Shown here: one piece after another, positions 1 through 9,270 of the stretch
Layout: each line of letters starts with the position of its first letter
How positions within the stretch are numbered: position 1 is the stretch's first letter
Source: Betaproteobacteria bacterium HGW-Betaproteobacteria-3
Lineage (GTDB): Bacteria > Pseudomonadota > Gammaproteobacteria > Burkholderiales > Burkholderiaceae_C
Direction of reading: 5' to 3'
Length of the DNA stretch: 64,000 bases
Assembly (NCBI GenBank): GCA_002842205.1
Contig: PHCI01000003.1
Span: forward strand, 1 to 64,000
Translations under genes and position numbers: made by a program
Notes under the pieces: model-generated
Database searches by the model: none
Told to the model about the DNA's origin: nothing
What the model saw: only the letters and a program-made list of their open reading frames with translations

Positions 1-989
1 CGAGCTGCCACAACGGCTCCACGGCGACGGGCAAGGCTGGCACCCATATTCCCGTGGGCGCGACCAACTGCATCAGTTGCCACACCACCACCACCTGGAG
101 GCCCAGCCGCTTCAACCACACGCAAGTCACCGTGGTCAACCAGTGCTCGACCTGTCACAGCGGCGCGTTCCCGCCAGCCGATGGACGATCGGTCAGCCAT
201 ATTCCCTACCAGACCCTGACTGGGGTGGCCATTACCAACTGCGACAGCTGCCACAAAGGCGGGTTTGCAGCGTGGACGCCAGCGCGCTTTCACAGCAATG
301 TGTCGGTGAGCACGCAGTGCGCGAGCTGCCATAACGGCAGCTACCCTCCGGCAGTCGCCAAACCCAACACGCCGACACACGTGGGTGTGACGACCTGCGA
401 AAGCTGTCACCGTTCGACGTCCAGTTGGTTGACGGTGGTGTTCGCGCACTCGCCCGCCAACGCGGTGGGCACCGGAACCTGTGACACCTGCCACAACGGG
501 ACCACCGCGAAAGGCAAGACGCCCACGCACATTCCGGTCACGACGGGCGTGGCCAAGTGCGATTCGTGCCACCGCTCGCAAACGAGTTTTGCCACGGCGG
601 TCACCATGAACCACACAGTGGTCTCCACCGCCACCTGCAAGTCCTGCCACAACGGGAGCTATGTGTCGCAGGGGACCACGGGGGCCTTGGCAAAGCCCGC
701 CAATCACATCCCGGAAATCCAGTTGCTCAATGGGGCGTCCATGGACTGCAATGCCTGTCATACGAGCACGACAAGCTGGGGCTCGATGCGCATGAATCAC
801 AACGCAAGCCTGGGCGGCGGGGCCGGTTGGTGCAAGGCGTGTCATGCAACCGGAACGAACTTTCTGGGCAGCATGGAAAAGAAATCGCCCACACACAAGA
901 CGACCAATCCGCCCGCAACGGATTGCTCCAACTCTGGGTGTCACCGACCTTTGGGGAACAAGGGCGCTGCTTATACGAAATGGGATTGA
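1..989 (+). CDS. Multihaem c-type cytochrome, 5' end cut by window edge
   Basis: The reading frame is open from the left edge, so the N-terminus and signal peptide are missing. About 328 residues are visible, with ten complete CXXCH haem-binding motifs, one CX4CH motif near the C-terminus and the end of another CXXCH at the edge. The motifs come in pairs. Each pair has a His in an HIP or HVG context before the first motif and a second His in an F/M-x-H context between the two motifs. These are plausible distal ligands for bis-His haems. Little hydrophobic sequence remains, as in periplasmic or extracellular multihaem electron carriers. The next gene is a predicted outer-membrane barrel and then the Ccm maturation operon. 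The exact family is not recognised. An extracellular electron-transfer role is an inference. Confidence 0.9.
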   Translation, partial: SCHNGSTATGKAGTHIPVGATNCISCHTTTTWRPSRFNHTQVTVVNQCSTCHSGAFPPADGRSVSHIPYQTLTGVAITNCDSCHKGGFAAWTPARFHSNVSVSTQCASCHNGSYPPAVAKPNTPTHVGVTTCESCHRSTSSWLTVVFAHSPANAVGTGTCDTCHNGTTAKGKTPTHIPVTTGVAKCDSCHRSQTSFATAVTMNHTVVSTATCKSCHNGSYVSQGTTGALAKPANHIPEIQLLNGASMDCNACHTSTTSWGSMRMNHNASLGGGAGWCKACHATGTNFLGSMEKKSPTHKTTNPPATDCSNSGCHRPLGNKGAAYTKWD

Positions 990-1024
990 GGGCGTGCGGC
1001 TGCCGGAGTGGGCTGAGCGCCGGA

Positions 1025-1042
1025 GCTGGCGACAGCGCCAGC
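1025..1042. other. Short hairpin between cytochrome and barrel genes
   Basis: A perfect 7-bp stem (GCTGGCG / CGCCAGC) with a 4-base loop lies in the 115-bp gap between the cytochrome stop and the barrel gene start. No T-run follows, so it is not a convincing intrinsic terminator. It could be an mRNA-processing or stabilising structure. Nothing else is visible in the gap. Confidence 0.35.
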
Positions 1043-1104
1043 CTTGTTGAGGCGGGTGCCGTCTGCGCAAGGGTGGCATCACGATATTCGAACATCAAAA
1101 AATC

Positions 1105-3519
1105 ATGACGAAATTCATTCAACGGGTGGGGGTGGCGCTGGCGTTTCTGCTGGCGTCGATGGTGGCCAATGCGCAATTGATTGACGACATCGAATTGCGG
1201 CAGGAGGGCGCGGATGCCGTGATTCAGATCAAATTCATCACGGCGATCCAGTACCGGCGGCCTGTCGCCTCCAGGGCGGGCGATCTGGTACAGGTTTTCT
1301 ATGATGTTCTGCCAACGCGCGACCGGCTCAGTCTGGCGCCGGGTGAGCGACGTGTCGTGGGCGGTGCCGCCAACATGCCCGAAATCGCCATCAGTGATGA
1401 GGCGGTGAACACGCAAAACCGCAACCGCAAGCTGGTTCTGCGTTTTTCGAAGCCGATACCCTATAAGGTGCGTGCGGGGCGAGGGAATCGCAGCATTGAG
1501 GTCGTGCTGACTGGGCTGGGGGAAGCCGTGCGCGCCGTGGCCGTGATCAAGCCGGGCGTGATTGCGGATTCGGAACGACGTTTCATCATCACGCTACAGA
1601 GTTCAGAGGATCCGGGGCGCCAGCTTGCAGCATCGGTGCCGGCGCAGTTGCAGGAGTACCAAACATTTACGGCGCGCCGTATTGTGAATGGCAAGTCCGT
1701 CTATGAAACGAATATTGGATATTTTGCAACCTCCAGGGAGGCCCAAAAGGCGTTGACCTTACTGCGGCCACGCTTCCCGGAAGCGGTCGTCGTCGCAACC
1801 CAACCGGGGACCGGCCAGGATCAGCAACCCAAGTTGGCACAAGGTGCGACAGCGCCGCAAACCGAAGCCGCTGCCGCCGCGCTGCTGTCCAATGCCCAGG
1901 CGGCTTTTGAACGGGGCGAATTCGCAGCGGCGCTGGAACCCCTGAACCAGTTGTTGAACCTGCCGCCGACGCAATCCTCCCGCAAAGCGCAGGAGCTGGT
2001 TGGCCAGGCCCGACTCAAGCTGGGGGACACCAACCGGGCCCGCGCTGAATTCGAGCAATTTCTCGCGCTGTACCCGAGTGGCGACGACAGCGCCCGCGTG
2101 CGGCAATTGCTCGAAACCCTGCCCAAAGCCACCGCTGCGGCGCCTGTGGAGGCGCCCAAGTCGCCGCCGGGCGTCTGGAGTGGTTCTGTGTCGGGCTTTT
2201 ATTTTGGCGGGCAGTCCAAGGTGCGCAACCAGGAGTTTCAGGACTCACCCATCAGCGGCCTGCCCGAGCTTCTGAGCGACAACACCCTGTCCGGCACCGA
2301 TCAAAGTCAGGTGCTGACCAACGTTGATCTGAACTGGCGCAAACGAGATGCGAACAGCGATACGCGGTTTGTATTCCGCGATGGCTATACCAAAGACCTT
2401 CGCACGGACGGTCGGAACCGGAATCGGCTCACTTCCCTGTATGTGGACCACCGGTCTTTCGTGAACGGCACCAGCATTCGCCTGGGGCGGCAGTCCCCGA
2501 CGGGCGCCGGGGTGTTGTACCGTTTTGACGGCGCGCAGGCCGGGTATGTCTTTGCGCCCAAATGGAAGATCAATGTGGTCGGGGGCAAACCCACCGACGA
2601 CCTGCTGGACACCAATCGTCATTTTTATGGATTCTCGATCGATTCCGAGGCACTGACCAAGGAGATCAGCGGCAACCTTTACTTCAACCAGCAAATCATT
2701 GACGGTCTGGTGGACCGCCGCGCCGTTGGCACCGAGCTGCGGTACTTCAGTGGCGGCGTGTCCGCATTCGGACAACTGGACTACGACACCAAGGCACAGG
2801 CCGTCAACATCGCCTCGCTTCAGGGCACATGGCAATTGCCGGACACCACCGTGTTCAACCTGCTGTACGACCGCCGCGCCACGCCGATCCTGTCGTTGGG
2901 CAATATCCTGTTTTTCCAGGATCCGTCGCTGACCACGACCGCGCGCAAGGTGTCCGATCTGTTGGGCACCACCCCGCTGAGCACGCTTCGCAGCCAGGTC
3001 AAAGGCATCACGGCGTACCAGCAGCAGGGGTTGATCGGGGTGACCACGCCGGTCAGCCGGAACTGGCAGGTTGGCGGAGATGTGCGGCTGACCAGCGTTG
3101 GCAAGGTCAATCCCGTGCCCATCATCCTTCCGAACGGTCAGCCCAGTACCGGCAACCAATGGAGTCTGGGCACCCAGCTGATCGGCACCAACATTTACTC
3201 GGCGCGCGACACCCACGTATTCAATGTCACCCATCTCCGGGGGCCAACTTTCCATGGCACCCTGCTGTCCTACAATAACCTGACGAGCCTTGGCCCCAAA
3301 TGGCAGCTGGAGCCCTCATTGCGTTATTACACGCAAAATGACAATACCGACACCACCACCTCGCGTACGGCACCCGGGCTGCGTCTGACCTATCGCGTCC
3401 TGCAGCAAGTGACCCTCGAATCCGAACTGTCCTATGAGCGTTCCAAAACGACCTCTGCCACCCGCAATGAAACCGCTGACCGGGTGTTCTACTTCGTCGG
3501 GGGGCGCTACGACTTCTGA
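1105..3519 (+). CDS. Outer-membrane protein with AMIN-like, SPOR-like, TPR and beta-barrel regions
   Basis: An 804-residue protein with a clear Sec signal peptide (cleavage near ANA-Q, residue 23). Residues about 25-135 look like an AMIN-type beta domain and about 155-235 like a SPOR-type fold. About 255-345 carry TPR-like helices (AAFERGEFAAALEPLNQLL and following). From about 355 to the end the sequence alternates polar and hydrophobic residues in strands and ends in GGRYDF. A terminal Phe is typical of BAM-inserted outer-membrane barrels. TPR-plus-barrel architecture is known from exporters of polymers such as PgaA and BcsC. Here the upstream partner is a multihaem cytochrome, so a role in its surface display or as an electron conduit is possible but unproven. 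The gene ends 19 bp before ccmA. Confidence 0.75.
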   Translation: MTKFIQRVGVALAFLLASMVANAQLIDDIELRQEGADAVIQIKFITAIQYRRPVASRAGDLVQVFYDVLPTRDRLSLAPGERRVVGGAANMPEIAISDEAVNTQNRNRKLVLRFSKPIPYKVRAGRGNRSIEVVLTGLGEAVRAVAVIKPGVIADSERRFIITLQSSEDPGRQLAASVPAQLQEYQTFTARRIVNGKSVYETNIGYFATSREAQKALTLLRPRFPEAVVVATQPGTGQDQQPKLAQGATAPQTEAAAAALLSNAQAAFERGEFAAALEPLNQLLNLPPTQSSRKAQELVGQARLKLGDTNRARAEFEQFLALYPSGDDSARVRQLLETLPKATAAAPVEAPKSPPGVWSGSVSGFYFGGQSKVRNQEFQDSPISGLPELLSDNTLSGTDQSQVLTNVDLNWRKRDANSDTRFVFRDGYTKDLRTDGRNRNRLTSLYVDHRSFVNGTSIRLGRQSPTGAGVLYRFDGAQAGYVFAPKWKINVVGGKPTDDLLDTNRHFYGFSIDSEALTKEISGNLYFNQQIIDGLVDRRAVGTELRYFSGGVSAFGQLDYDTKAQAVNIASLQGTWQLPDTTVFNLLYDRRATPILSLGNILFFQDPSLTTTARKVSDLLGTTPLSTLRSQVKGITAYQQQGLIGVTTPVSRNWQVGGDVRLTSVGKVNPVPIILPNGQPSTGNQWSLGTQLIGTNIYSARDTHVFNVTHLRGPTFHGTLLSYNNLTSLGPKWQLEPSLRYYTQNDNTDTTTSRTAPGLRLTYRVLQQVTLESELSYERSKTTSATRNETADRVFYFVGGRYDF

Positions 3520-3538
3520 AGCGGGCGATACGGCGCTG

Positions 3539-4165
3539 ATGATCGTCCGGGCGTTGGCCTGTCGCCGTGGAAACGAGTGGCTGTTCGAGAATCTTGATTT
3601 TTCGGTGGGACGCTCGGGCTGCGTCTGGTTGCGCGGCCACAATGGCTCGGGCAAGACCTCCCTGCTGCGCGTGGTGGCGGGCTTGTCACGTCCTGATCGT
3701 GGAACGGTGCAGTTTTTGCGCCGCACCATCGACGAAAGCGAGCCTGATGCGGCCAGCTGCGTGTACATCGGACATGCCAATGGGCTCAAGGACGACCTGA
3801 CGGTTTTCGAGTCGCTGCAGTTTCTGGCCCGCCTGCATGGGCGTCCGGCGGCGGTGACTGACATGGATGGCGCGCTGCAGCGCCTGGGGATGAGTCATCG
3901 CCGCAACGCCTTTGTCCGGACCTTGTCGCAGGGCCAGCGCCGTCGTGTCGCGCTGGCACGCCTGGCCCTGGAGACCGCGCCCACGCTGTGGGTGCTGGAC
4001 GAACCCTATGATGCGCTCGACGCCTCGGGCATTGATGTGGTGGACGACATGCTGGTCGGGCACCTGGCGCGCGGGGGGGGTGTTTTGCTGACGTCGCACC
4101 TGCCCCTGGGGCCCAAAGCACCTCGGGCCGATGTGCTGGAGCTGGTCCGGAGTCCCAGGCCATGA
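3539..4165 (+). CDS. ccmA: CcmA, ATP-binding subunit of the haem handling ABC complex
   Basis: 208 residues. CcmA powers the CcmABCD complex that releases holo-CcmE for haem attachment to apocytochromes. Walker A is GHNGSGKTS, the signature is LSQGQRRR and Walker B is LWVLDEP. The chosen ATG at 3539 gives an N-terminus that aligns with known CcmA proteins. An upstream ATG at 3434 would overlap the barrel gene and adds unrelated sequence. The gene follows the barrel gene by 19 bp and its stop overlaps the ccmB start in an ATGA. It is the first gene of a full ccm operon. Confidence 0.95.
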   Translation: MIVRALACRRGNEWLFENLDFSVGRSGCVWLRGHNGSGKTSLLRVVAGLSRPDRGTVQFLRRTIDESEPDAASCVYIGHANGLKDDLTVFESLQFLARLHGRPAAVTDMDGALQRLGMSHRRNAFVRTLSQGQRRRVALARLALETAPTLWVLDEPYDALDASGIDVVDDMLVGHLARGGGVLLTSHLPLGPKAPRADVLELVRSPRP

Positions 4166-4833
4166 CGACGAACGGTTTCATGCTGCTGGCCGCGCGCGAC
4201 CTTCGCCTTGCAGGGCGCAGGCGCCTGGAGGCGCTGTTGCCCGTGGTGTTTTTTGTGGTGGCGGCCAGCCTGTTCCCGCTGGGAGTGGGGCCGGAGGCGC
4301 AAATGCTCCGGCAGATCGCCCCTGGCGTGGTGTGGGTGTGTGCCCTGCTGGCGGCGATGATGTCGCTGGGCACGCTTTACACGTCAGATTACGCCGACGG
4401 CTCCCTGGAGCAGATGCTGCTGGCGCCAAGGTCGGCCGTCATGCTGACGGCTGGCAAGGCCTTGGCCCACTGGGTGTTGACCGGGGTGCCGTTGATCATT
4501 GCCACACCCCTGCTGGGGCTTTTGTTCGGCATGTCGGGCGACGCCATTGCGACACTCACGTGGAGTCTGTTGCTGGGGACCCCGGTGCTCAGTCTGCTGG
4601 GCAGTGTCGGCTCGGCCCTGACGCTGGGTTTGCGCAGCGGTGGCGTGCTGATTCTCCTGCTGGTGTTGCCGCTGTGCATCCCGGTGCTGATCTTCGGTGC
4701 GGGGGCGGCCGTGGCGGTCGATTCCGGGCTGTCGGCGCAGGCTTACCTGTCGCTGATGGGCGCCTTGCTGTTGTTGACGGCCTTGGGCGCGCCTTTGGCG
4801 GCTGCGGCAGCATTGCGGATATCGGTCGCTTGA
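4162..4833 (+). CDS. ccmB: CcmB, membrane subunit of the haem handling ABC complex
   Basis: 223 residues with about six hydrophobic segments and no large soluble domain, the usual size for CcmB. It starts in a 4-bp ATGA overlap with ccmA, so the two are probably translationally coupled. In the family, CcmB forms the transmembrane part of the CcmABCD complex in the inner membrane. The N-terminal stretch LLAARDLRLAGRRRLEALLP is typical of CcmB, which begins with a short basic cytoplasmic region before the first helix. A 36-bp gap separates it from ccmC. Confidence 0.92.
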   Translation: MTTNGFMLLAARDLRLAGRRRLEALLPVVFFVVAASLFPLGVGPEAQMLRQIAPGVVWVCALLAAMMSLGTLYTSDYADGSLEQMLLAPRSAVMLTAGKALAHWVLTGVPLIIATPLLGLLFGMSGDAIATLTWSLLLGTPVLSLLGSVGSALTLGLRSGGVLILLLVLPLCIPVLIFGAGAAVAVDSGLSAQAYLSLMGALLLLTALGAPLAAAAALRISVA

Positions 4834-4869
4834 GCAAGCCTCTGGCCGAATGAAAAGGTGATTTGAACT

Positions 4870-5631
4870 ATGACAAAAGTGCCTATACGGCTGTTCACGT
4901 TTGCAGCGCCATCACGGTTTTACGGGCTGGCAGGGGCGTTGGTGCCCTGGTTCTGGGCCGTCGCCATCGCATTTGCGGTGGCAGGGCTCTACATGGGGTT
5001 TTTCGTGGCGCCAACCGACGCCACCCAAGGCGATGCCTACCGCGTCATCTTCATCCACGTGCCGGCCGCCTGGATGTCGATGCTGCTCTATCTGGTCATG
5101 GCGGGCTGGGCCGTCATTGGCTGGGCGTTCAATGCCCGCCTCGCGTCGATGGTGGCGCGTGCCGTGGCGCCCACCGGGGCAATGTTCACCTTCATTGCGC
5201 TGTGGACGGGGGCGTTGTGGGGCAAACCGACCTGGGGCACCTGGTGGGTCTGGGACGCGCGTCTGACGTCCGAACTCATTCTGCTGTTTCTTTATCTGGG
5301 TTACATCGCCCTGGTCGAGGCCATTGACGACACGCGCCGGGCCGATCACGCGGGGGCGCTTCTTGCCCTGGTGGGCGCGGTCAACGTGCCCATCATCTAC
5401 TTTTCGGTCCGCTGGTGGAACACGTTGCACCAGGGCGCCACCATCAGCATGACGGCCGCGCCCAAGATGGCTGCCACCATGCTCAACGCCATGCTGCTCA
5501 TGACCATTGCCTGCTGGGCCTATGCCTTCGCCGTGATTTTCATGCGCACCCGTGCCATCGTGCTCGAGCGCGAACGCGAGACCGACTGGGTTCGCGCGCT
5601 GGGCCGCCCGTCAACCGGAGGTGCGCGATGA
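4870..5631 (+). CDS. ccmC: CcmC, haem delivery protein of cytochrome c maturation
   Basis: 253 residues and about six membrane segments. The tryptophan-rich haem-handling motif is visible as WGTWWVWDARLTSE at about residue 115, the hallmark of the CcmC/CcmF family. CcmC loads haem onto CcmE at the periplasmic face. Flanking conserved histidines are present (for example in FIHVPAAW and NTLHQGA). The stop overlaps the ccmD start (ATGA at 5628). Confidence 0.95.
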   Translation: MTKVPIRLFTFAAPSRFYGLAGALVPWFWAVAIAFAVAGLYMGFFVAPTDATQGDAYRVIFIHVPAAWMSMLLYLVMAGWAVIGWAFNARLASMVARAVAPTGAMFTFIALWTGALWGKPTWGTWWVWDARLTSELILLFLYLGYIALVEAIDDTRRADHAGALLALVGAVNVPIIYFSVRWWNTLHQGATISMTAAPKMAATMLNAMLLMTIACWAYAFAVIFMRTRAIVLERERETDWVRALGRPSTGGAR

Positions 5632-5804
5632 ACTGGAACAGTGCCAGTGAGTTTTTTGCCATGGGCGGGTACGGCCTGTACGTGTGGGGCTCATACGCCG
5701 TGACCGCCATTTTCATGCTGATCGAACCGGTACTCGCCCGACGGCGGCATCGGGCCGCGCTGGACGACGCTGCGTCGTTTTCCCAACAGGAGATTTCCCG
5801 ATGA
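5628..5804 (+). CDS. ccmD: CcmD, small membrane protein for CcmE release
   Basis: A 58-residue protein with one membrane helix ([20 protein letters not shown]) followed by an arginine-rich cytoplasmic tail, exactly the CcmD plan. It starts in an ATGA overlap with ccmC and its last codons overlap the ccmE start at 5801. In the family it helps release haem-loaded CcmE from CcmABC. Assignment rests on size, topology and position, because CcmD sequences are poorly conserved. Confidence 0.88.
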   Translation: MNWNSASEFFAMGGYGLYVWGSYAVTAIFMLIEPVLARRRHRAALDDAASFSQQEISR

Positions 5805-6262
5805 AACCCAGACACAAACGCATGGCGATTGCCGGGGGCGTGGTCGCCGTCATTGGCGTGGCGGCGGCACTCGTGCTCAACGCCTTTCAGAGCAACCTCG
5901 TTTTCTTTTATTCCCCGTCCCAGATTGCCTCCAAGGAGGCGCCCACGGGGCGTACGTTCCGCCTCGGTGGTCTGGTGGAGGCGGGCAGCGTCAAGCGCGA
6001 TGGCGTGATGGTGAATTTCGTGGTGACCGACACGGCCAAATCCGTGCCGGTACGCTACTCGGGCATCCTGCCGGACCTGTTCAAGGAGGGCAAGGGCGTG
6101 GTGGCCCAAGGGCAGTTGCATGATGGTGTGTTTGAGGCGCGCGAAGTTCTCGCCAAGCATGACGAAAACTACATGCCCCCGGAGGCCGCCGAGGCCTTGA
6201 AACAGGCGGCGCAACCCAACGGCAAGATGGCCGACTCACTGGTGATGGAGAAAAAGCCATGA
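5801..6262 (+). CDS. ccmE: CcmE, periplasmic haem chaperone
   Basis: 153 residues: basic N-terminus, one anchor helix (about 8-27) and an OB-fold domain. The covalent haem-binding His is visible at about residue 120 in the motif [11 protein letters not shown]. CcmE carries haem from CcmC to the CcmFHI ligation complex. The start at 5801 overlaps the ccmD stop and gives the standard CcmE N-terminus (MKPRHKR). A longer reading from 5684 would only add ccmD shadow sequence. Its stop overlaps the ccmF start at 6259. Confidence 0.96.
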   Translation: MKPRHKRMAIAGGVVAVIGVAAALVLNAFQSNLVFFYSPSQIASKEAPTGRTFRLGGLVEAGSVKRDGVMVNFVVTDTAKSVPVRYSGILPDLFKEGKGVVAQGQLHDGVFEAREVLAKHDENYMPPEAAEALKQAAQPNGKMADSLVMEKKP

Positions 6263-8250
6263 TTCCTGAAATTGGTCATTTTGTGTTGTGGCTGGCGTTG
6301 GGCGTGGCCGCCATCCTGGGCACCTTGCCGATGGTCGGGGCCGCCCGCGGCGACCGCGAATGGATGGCGCTGGCGCGGCCTGGCGCCAAGGCCCTGTTTG
6401 TGCTGATCGTCATTGCGTTCGGTTGCCTGGTGGCCTCGTTCGTCCGGAACGATTTCACCGTGTTGAACGTCGCCACCAATTCCAATTCGGCCCTGCCGCT
6501 GCAGTACCGGATTGCCGCGTCCTGGGGCAGCCATGAGGGTTCGTTGTTGCTGTGGGTGTTCATGCTCAGCCTCTGGACTGTGGCGGTGGCGCGTTTCAGC
6601 CGCAACCTGCCCCTGCCGGTCATCGCCCGCACGCTGGCCGTCATGGGCTTGATCAGCGTGGGCTTCCTGCTGTTCATGCTGTTGACGTCCAACCCGTTCG
6701 AGCGCCTGTTTCCCGCTCCCATGGACGGCCGCGACCTCAATCCCCTGCTGCAGGACCCCGGCATGGTGTTCCACCCGCCGTTGCTCTACATGGGCTATGT
6801 GGGCTTCTCGGTGGCGTTTGCCTTTGCCACGGCGGCGTTGATCGGCGGTAACCTGGACGCGCAATGGGCCCGCTGGACCCGCCCCTGGACCACGGTGGCA
6901 TGGATGTTCCTGACCATCGGCATTGCGCTGGGCAGCTGGTGGGCCTATTACGAACTCGGGTGGGGCGGCTGGTGGTTCTGGGACCCGGTCGAGAACGCGT
7001 CGTTCATGCCCTGGCTTGTCGGTACCGCGCTGATCCACTCGCTGGCCGTCACTGAAAAGCGTGGCAGCTTCAAGGCCTGGACGGTCATGCTGGCCATCAT
7101 GGCGTTTTCACTGTCGCTGCTGGGGACGTTCCTGGTGCGCTCGGGCGTGCTGTCGTCGGTGCATGCGTTTGCCACCGACCCGCGCCGCGGCCTGTTCATT
7201 CTGGCGTTTTTGACGGTGGTGATCGGGGCTTCGCTGACCCTGTTTGCCTGGCGGGCGCCCAAGATTGGTCTGGGCGCGCGGTTCGCGCTGTGGTCCAAAG
7301 AGTCGGCGCTGCTGGCCAACAACGTGTTGCTGGTGGTGGCCATGGGCGCGGTGCTGCTGGGCACCCTGTACCCCTTGCTGCTGGACGCACTGGGCCTGGG
7401 TAAGATTTCGGTCGGGCCGCCGTACTTTGACACCGTGTTCATGCCACTGATGGCACCGGCGATCTTCCTCATGGGGGTGGGTCCGCTCGCGCGCTGGAAA
7501 CAGGCCGAGTTGCCCGACCTGGCACGGCGGCTGCGCTGGGCACTGGGGGTGTCGGTGGTGGGCGCGCTCGCCACGGGGCTGATCGCAGGCAAGATCTCCT
7601 GGGTCGCCACGCTGGGCCTTTTGATGACGTTCTGGATCGTGGCGTCGGTCGCCACCGATTTCTGGGAGCATGTACGCCCCCACGGCGCCCCACTGAGCGA
7701 GGTGCCGCGGCGTGCGCGCCAGTTGCCGCGGGCGCTGGTGGGCATGATGCTGGCGCACCTGGGCGTGGCGGTGTTCTGCTTTGGCGTCACCATGGTCAAG
7801 ACCTACGAAGTCGAACGTGATGTGAAGATGGAACTGGGTGACTCCACCACGGTCAACGGCTACACCTTCACCTTCCGCGGCACGCGTGAAATCACGGGGC
7901 CCAACTACACGGCCGTGCGCGGGCTGATCGAGGTCAGCGAGGGCGGCAAACGGCTGCGTGACATGCACCCCGAAAAACGGGTGTATCGCGTCCAGCAGAA
8001 TCCGATGACCGAAGCCGCCATTGCCACTGGCGTGACGCGCGATCTTTATGTCTCCCTGGGCGAGCCGGTGGAGGGCAGTGGCGCCTGGATCGTGCGGGTG
8101 TACGTCAAACCCTTTGTGGACTGGATCTGGGGTGGTGCGCTGCTGATGGCGCTGGGCGGTGGCCTGGCGGTGGCAGACCGCCGCTACCGCGTCAAGGCGC
8201 GCAGCGAGCAAACGGCTGGGGCCTTGTCACCGACGGGAGCCGCGGCATGA
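6259..8250 (+). CDS. ccmF: CcmF, cytochrome c haem lyase membrane subunit
   Basis: 663 residues, the normal CcmF length, with many membrane helices. The WWD haem domain reads [19 protein letters not shown] at about residue 234. CcmF with CcmH and CcmI joins haem from CcmE to CXXCH cysteines of apocytochromes. It overlaps ccmE by 4 bp and ccmG by 4 bp (ATGA at 8247). A large periplasmic loop lies near the C-terminus, as expected for the family. Confidence 0.97.
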   Translation: MIPEIGHFVLWLALGVAAILGTLPMVGAARGDREWMALARPGAKALFVLIVIAFGCLVASFVRNDFTVLNVATNSNSALPLQYRIAASWGSHEGSLLLWVFMLSLWTVAVARFSRNLPLPVIARTLAVMGLISVGFLLFMLLTSNPFERLFPAPMDGRDLNPLLQDPGMVFHPPLLYMGYVGFSVAFAFATAALIGGNLDAQWARWTRPWTTVAWMFLTIGIALGSWWAYYELGWGGWWFWDPVENASFMPWLVGTALIHSLAVTEKRGSFKAWTVMLAIMAFSLSLLGTFLVRSGVLSSVHAFATDPRRGLFILAFLTVVIGASLTLFAWRAPKIGLGARFALWSKESALLANNVLLVVAMGAVLLGTLYPLLLDALGLGKISVGPPYFDTVFMPLMAPAIFLMGVGPLARWKQAELPDLARRLRWALGVSVVGALATGLIAGKISWVATLGLLMTFWIVASVATDFWEHVRPHGAPLSEVPRRARQLPRALVGMMLAHLGVAVFCFGVTMVKTYEVERDVKMELGDSTTVNGYTFTFRGTREITGPNYTAVRGLIEVSEGGKRLRDMHPEKRVYRVQQNPMTEAAIATGVTRDLYVSLGEPVEGSGAWIVRVYVKPFVDWIWGGALLMALGGGLAVADRRYRVKARSEQTAGALSPTGAAA

Positions 8251-8777
8251 AGCAACTGCGTTTTCTGATTCCGCTGGCGATCTTTCTGGGTCTGGTGTGG
8301 TTTCTGGCGGCCGGGCTGAAGCTCGACCCGAAGGAAGTCCCCTCGCCGTTGATCAACAAGTCCGCACCGCAATTCCAGTTGACGCGGCTGGACGATGCGA
8401 CCCAGACCATCCGGCGCGACGACCTGCTGGGCAAGGTCTGGGTGCTCAACGTCTGGGCCTCATGGTGTGTGGCCTGCCGGGAAGAGCATCCGCTGCTGGT
8501 GGAATTTGCCAGGCAAAAGCTGGTGCCCATCTACGGCCTGAATTACAAGGACGACCGCAATGCGGGCCAGCAATGGCTGGCACGCTTTGGCAATCCGTAT
8601 GACGCTTCGTTGTTTGATTCGGACGGCCGCGTTGGTATCGACTGGGGGGTGTATGGCGTGCCCGAAACCTTCCTCATTGACAAGCAGGGCGTGATCCGAT
8701 TCAAGCAGATCGGCCCCCTGACGCCTGAGGCCATCCGGACCCAGCTTGAACCGCTTGTGAGGCAACTCAATGGCTAA
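8247..8777 (+). CDS. ccmG: CcmG/DsbE, thiol reductase of cytochrome c maturation
   Basis: 176 residues with an N-terminal membrane anchor and a thioredoxin-like periplasmic domain. The active site is WASWCVACREEHP with cysteines at about 74 and 77. A cis-Pro context (GVYGVPETFLID) follows, as in TlpA/DsbE proteins. CcmG keeps apocytochrome CXXCH cysteines reduced for haem attachment. The start overlaps the ccmF stop and the end overlaps the ccmH start (8770). Confidence 0.95.
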   Translation: MKQLRFLIPLAIFLGLVWFLAAGLKLDPKEVPSPLINKSAPQFQLTRLDDATQTIRRDDLLGKVWVLNVWASWCVACREEHPLLVEFARQKLVPIYGLNYKDDRNAGQQWLARFGNPYDASLFDSDGRVGIDWGVYGVPETFLIDKQGVIRFKQIGPLTPEAIRTQLEPLVRQLNG

Positions 8778-9240
8778 GTGGCTGCTTGCATGCTGGATGG
8801 CACTGGCGCTGGTCACTGCGTCGGCCAAGGAAGCCGCGCCAGTGGCCAACGACCCGGTGCTGGAGGCCCGGATGCTCAAGCTCACCGCCGAGCTGCGCTG
8901 CCTGGTGTGCCAGAACCAGACGATTGCCGATTCGCACGCGGATCTGGCCGTGGACTTGCGCAACCAGGTTCGCGAAATGCTGCGGCGTGGCGACAGCGAT
9001 CGTCAGATTCTCGATTACATGACGGCCCGTTACGGCGACTTTGTGCTGTACCGTCCCCCCGTCAAGGCCACGACGGCCATCCTGTGGTTCGGGCCGGGCC
9101 TGCTGCTGGTGGCCGGGCTGGCCACGCTGGTGCTGGTGTTGCGCAAGCGCAGCCGCATGGCCCCTGAAATGTTCGATCCTGACGAAGACGACGCTCCCGG
9201 CGCCGAAGGCGACGGCCAGCATCCCACCCGCGCGGCTTGA
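8770..9240 (+). CDS. ccmH: CcmH (CycL type), thiol-redox subunit of haem lyase
   Basis: 156 residues with a signal peptide, the redox motif LRCLVCQNQ (Cys 44 and 47), a three-helix domain, and one membrane helix near residue 105 followed by a charged tail. This is the short CcmH, with the CcmI part encoded separately as the next gene. CcmH works with CcmG to reduce the apocytochrome before ligation. Its start lies inside the last codons of ccmG. Confidence 0.95.
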   Translation: MAKWLLACWMALALVTASAKEAAPVANDPVLEARMLKLTAELRCLVCQNQTIADSHADLAVDLRNQVREMLRRGDSDRQILDYMTARYGDFVLYRPPVKATTAILWFGPGLLLVAGLATLVLVLRKRSRMAPEMFDPDEDDAPGAEGDGQHPTRAA

Positions 9241-9270
9241 CCGCACGCCCCACTGATTGACGAAAGCCCC

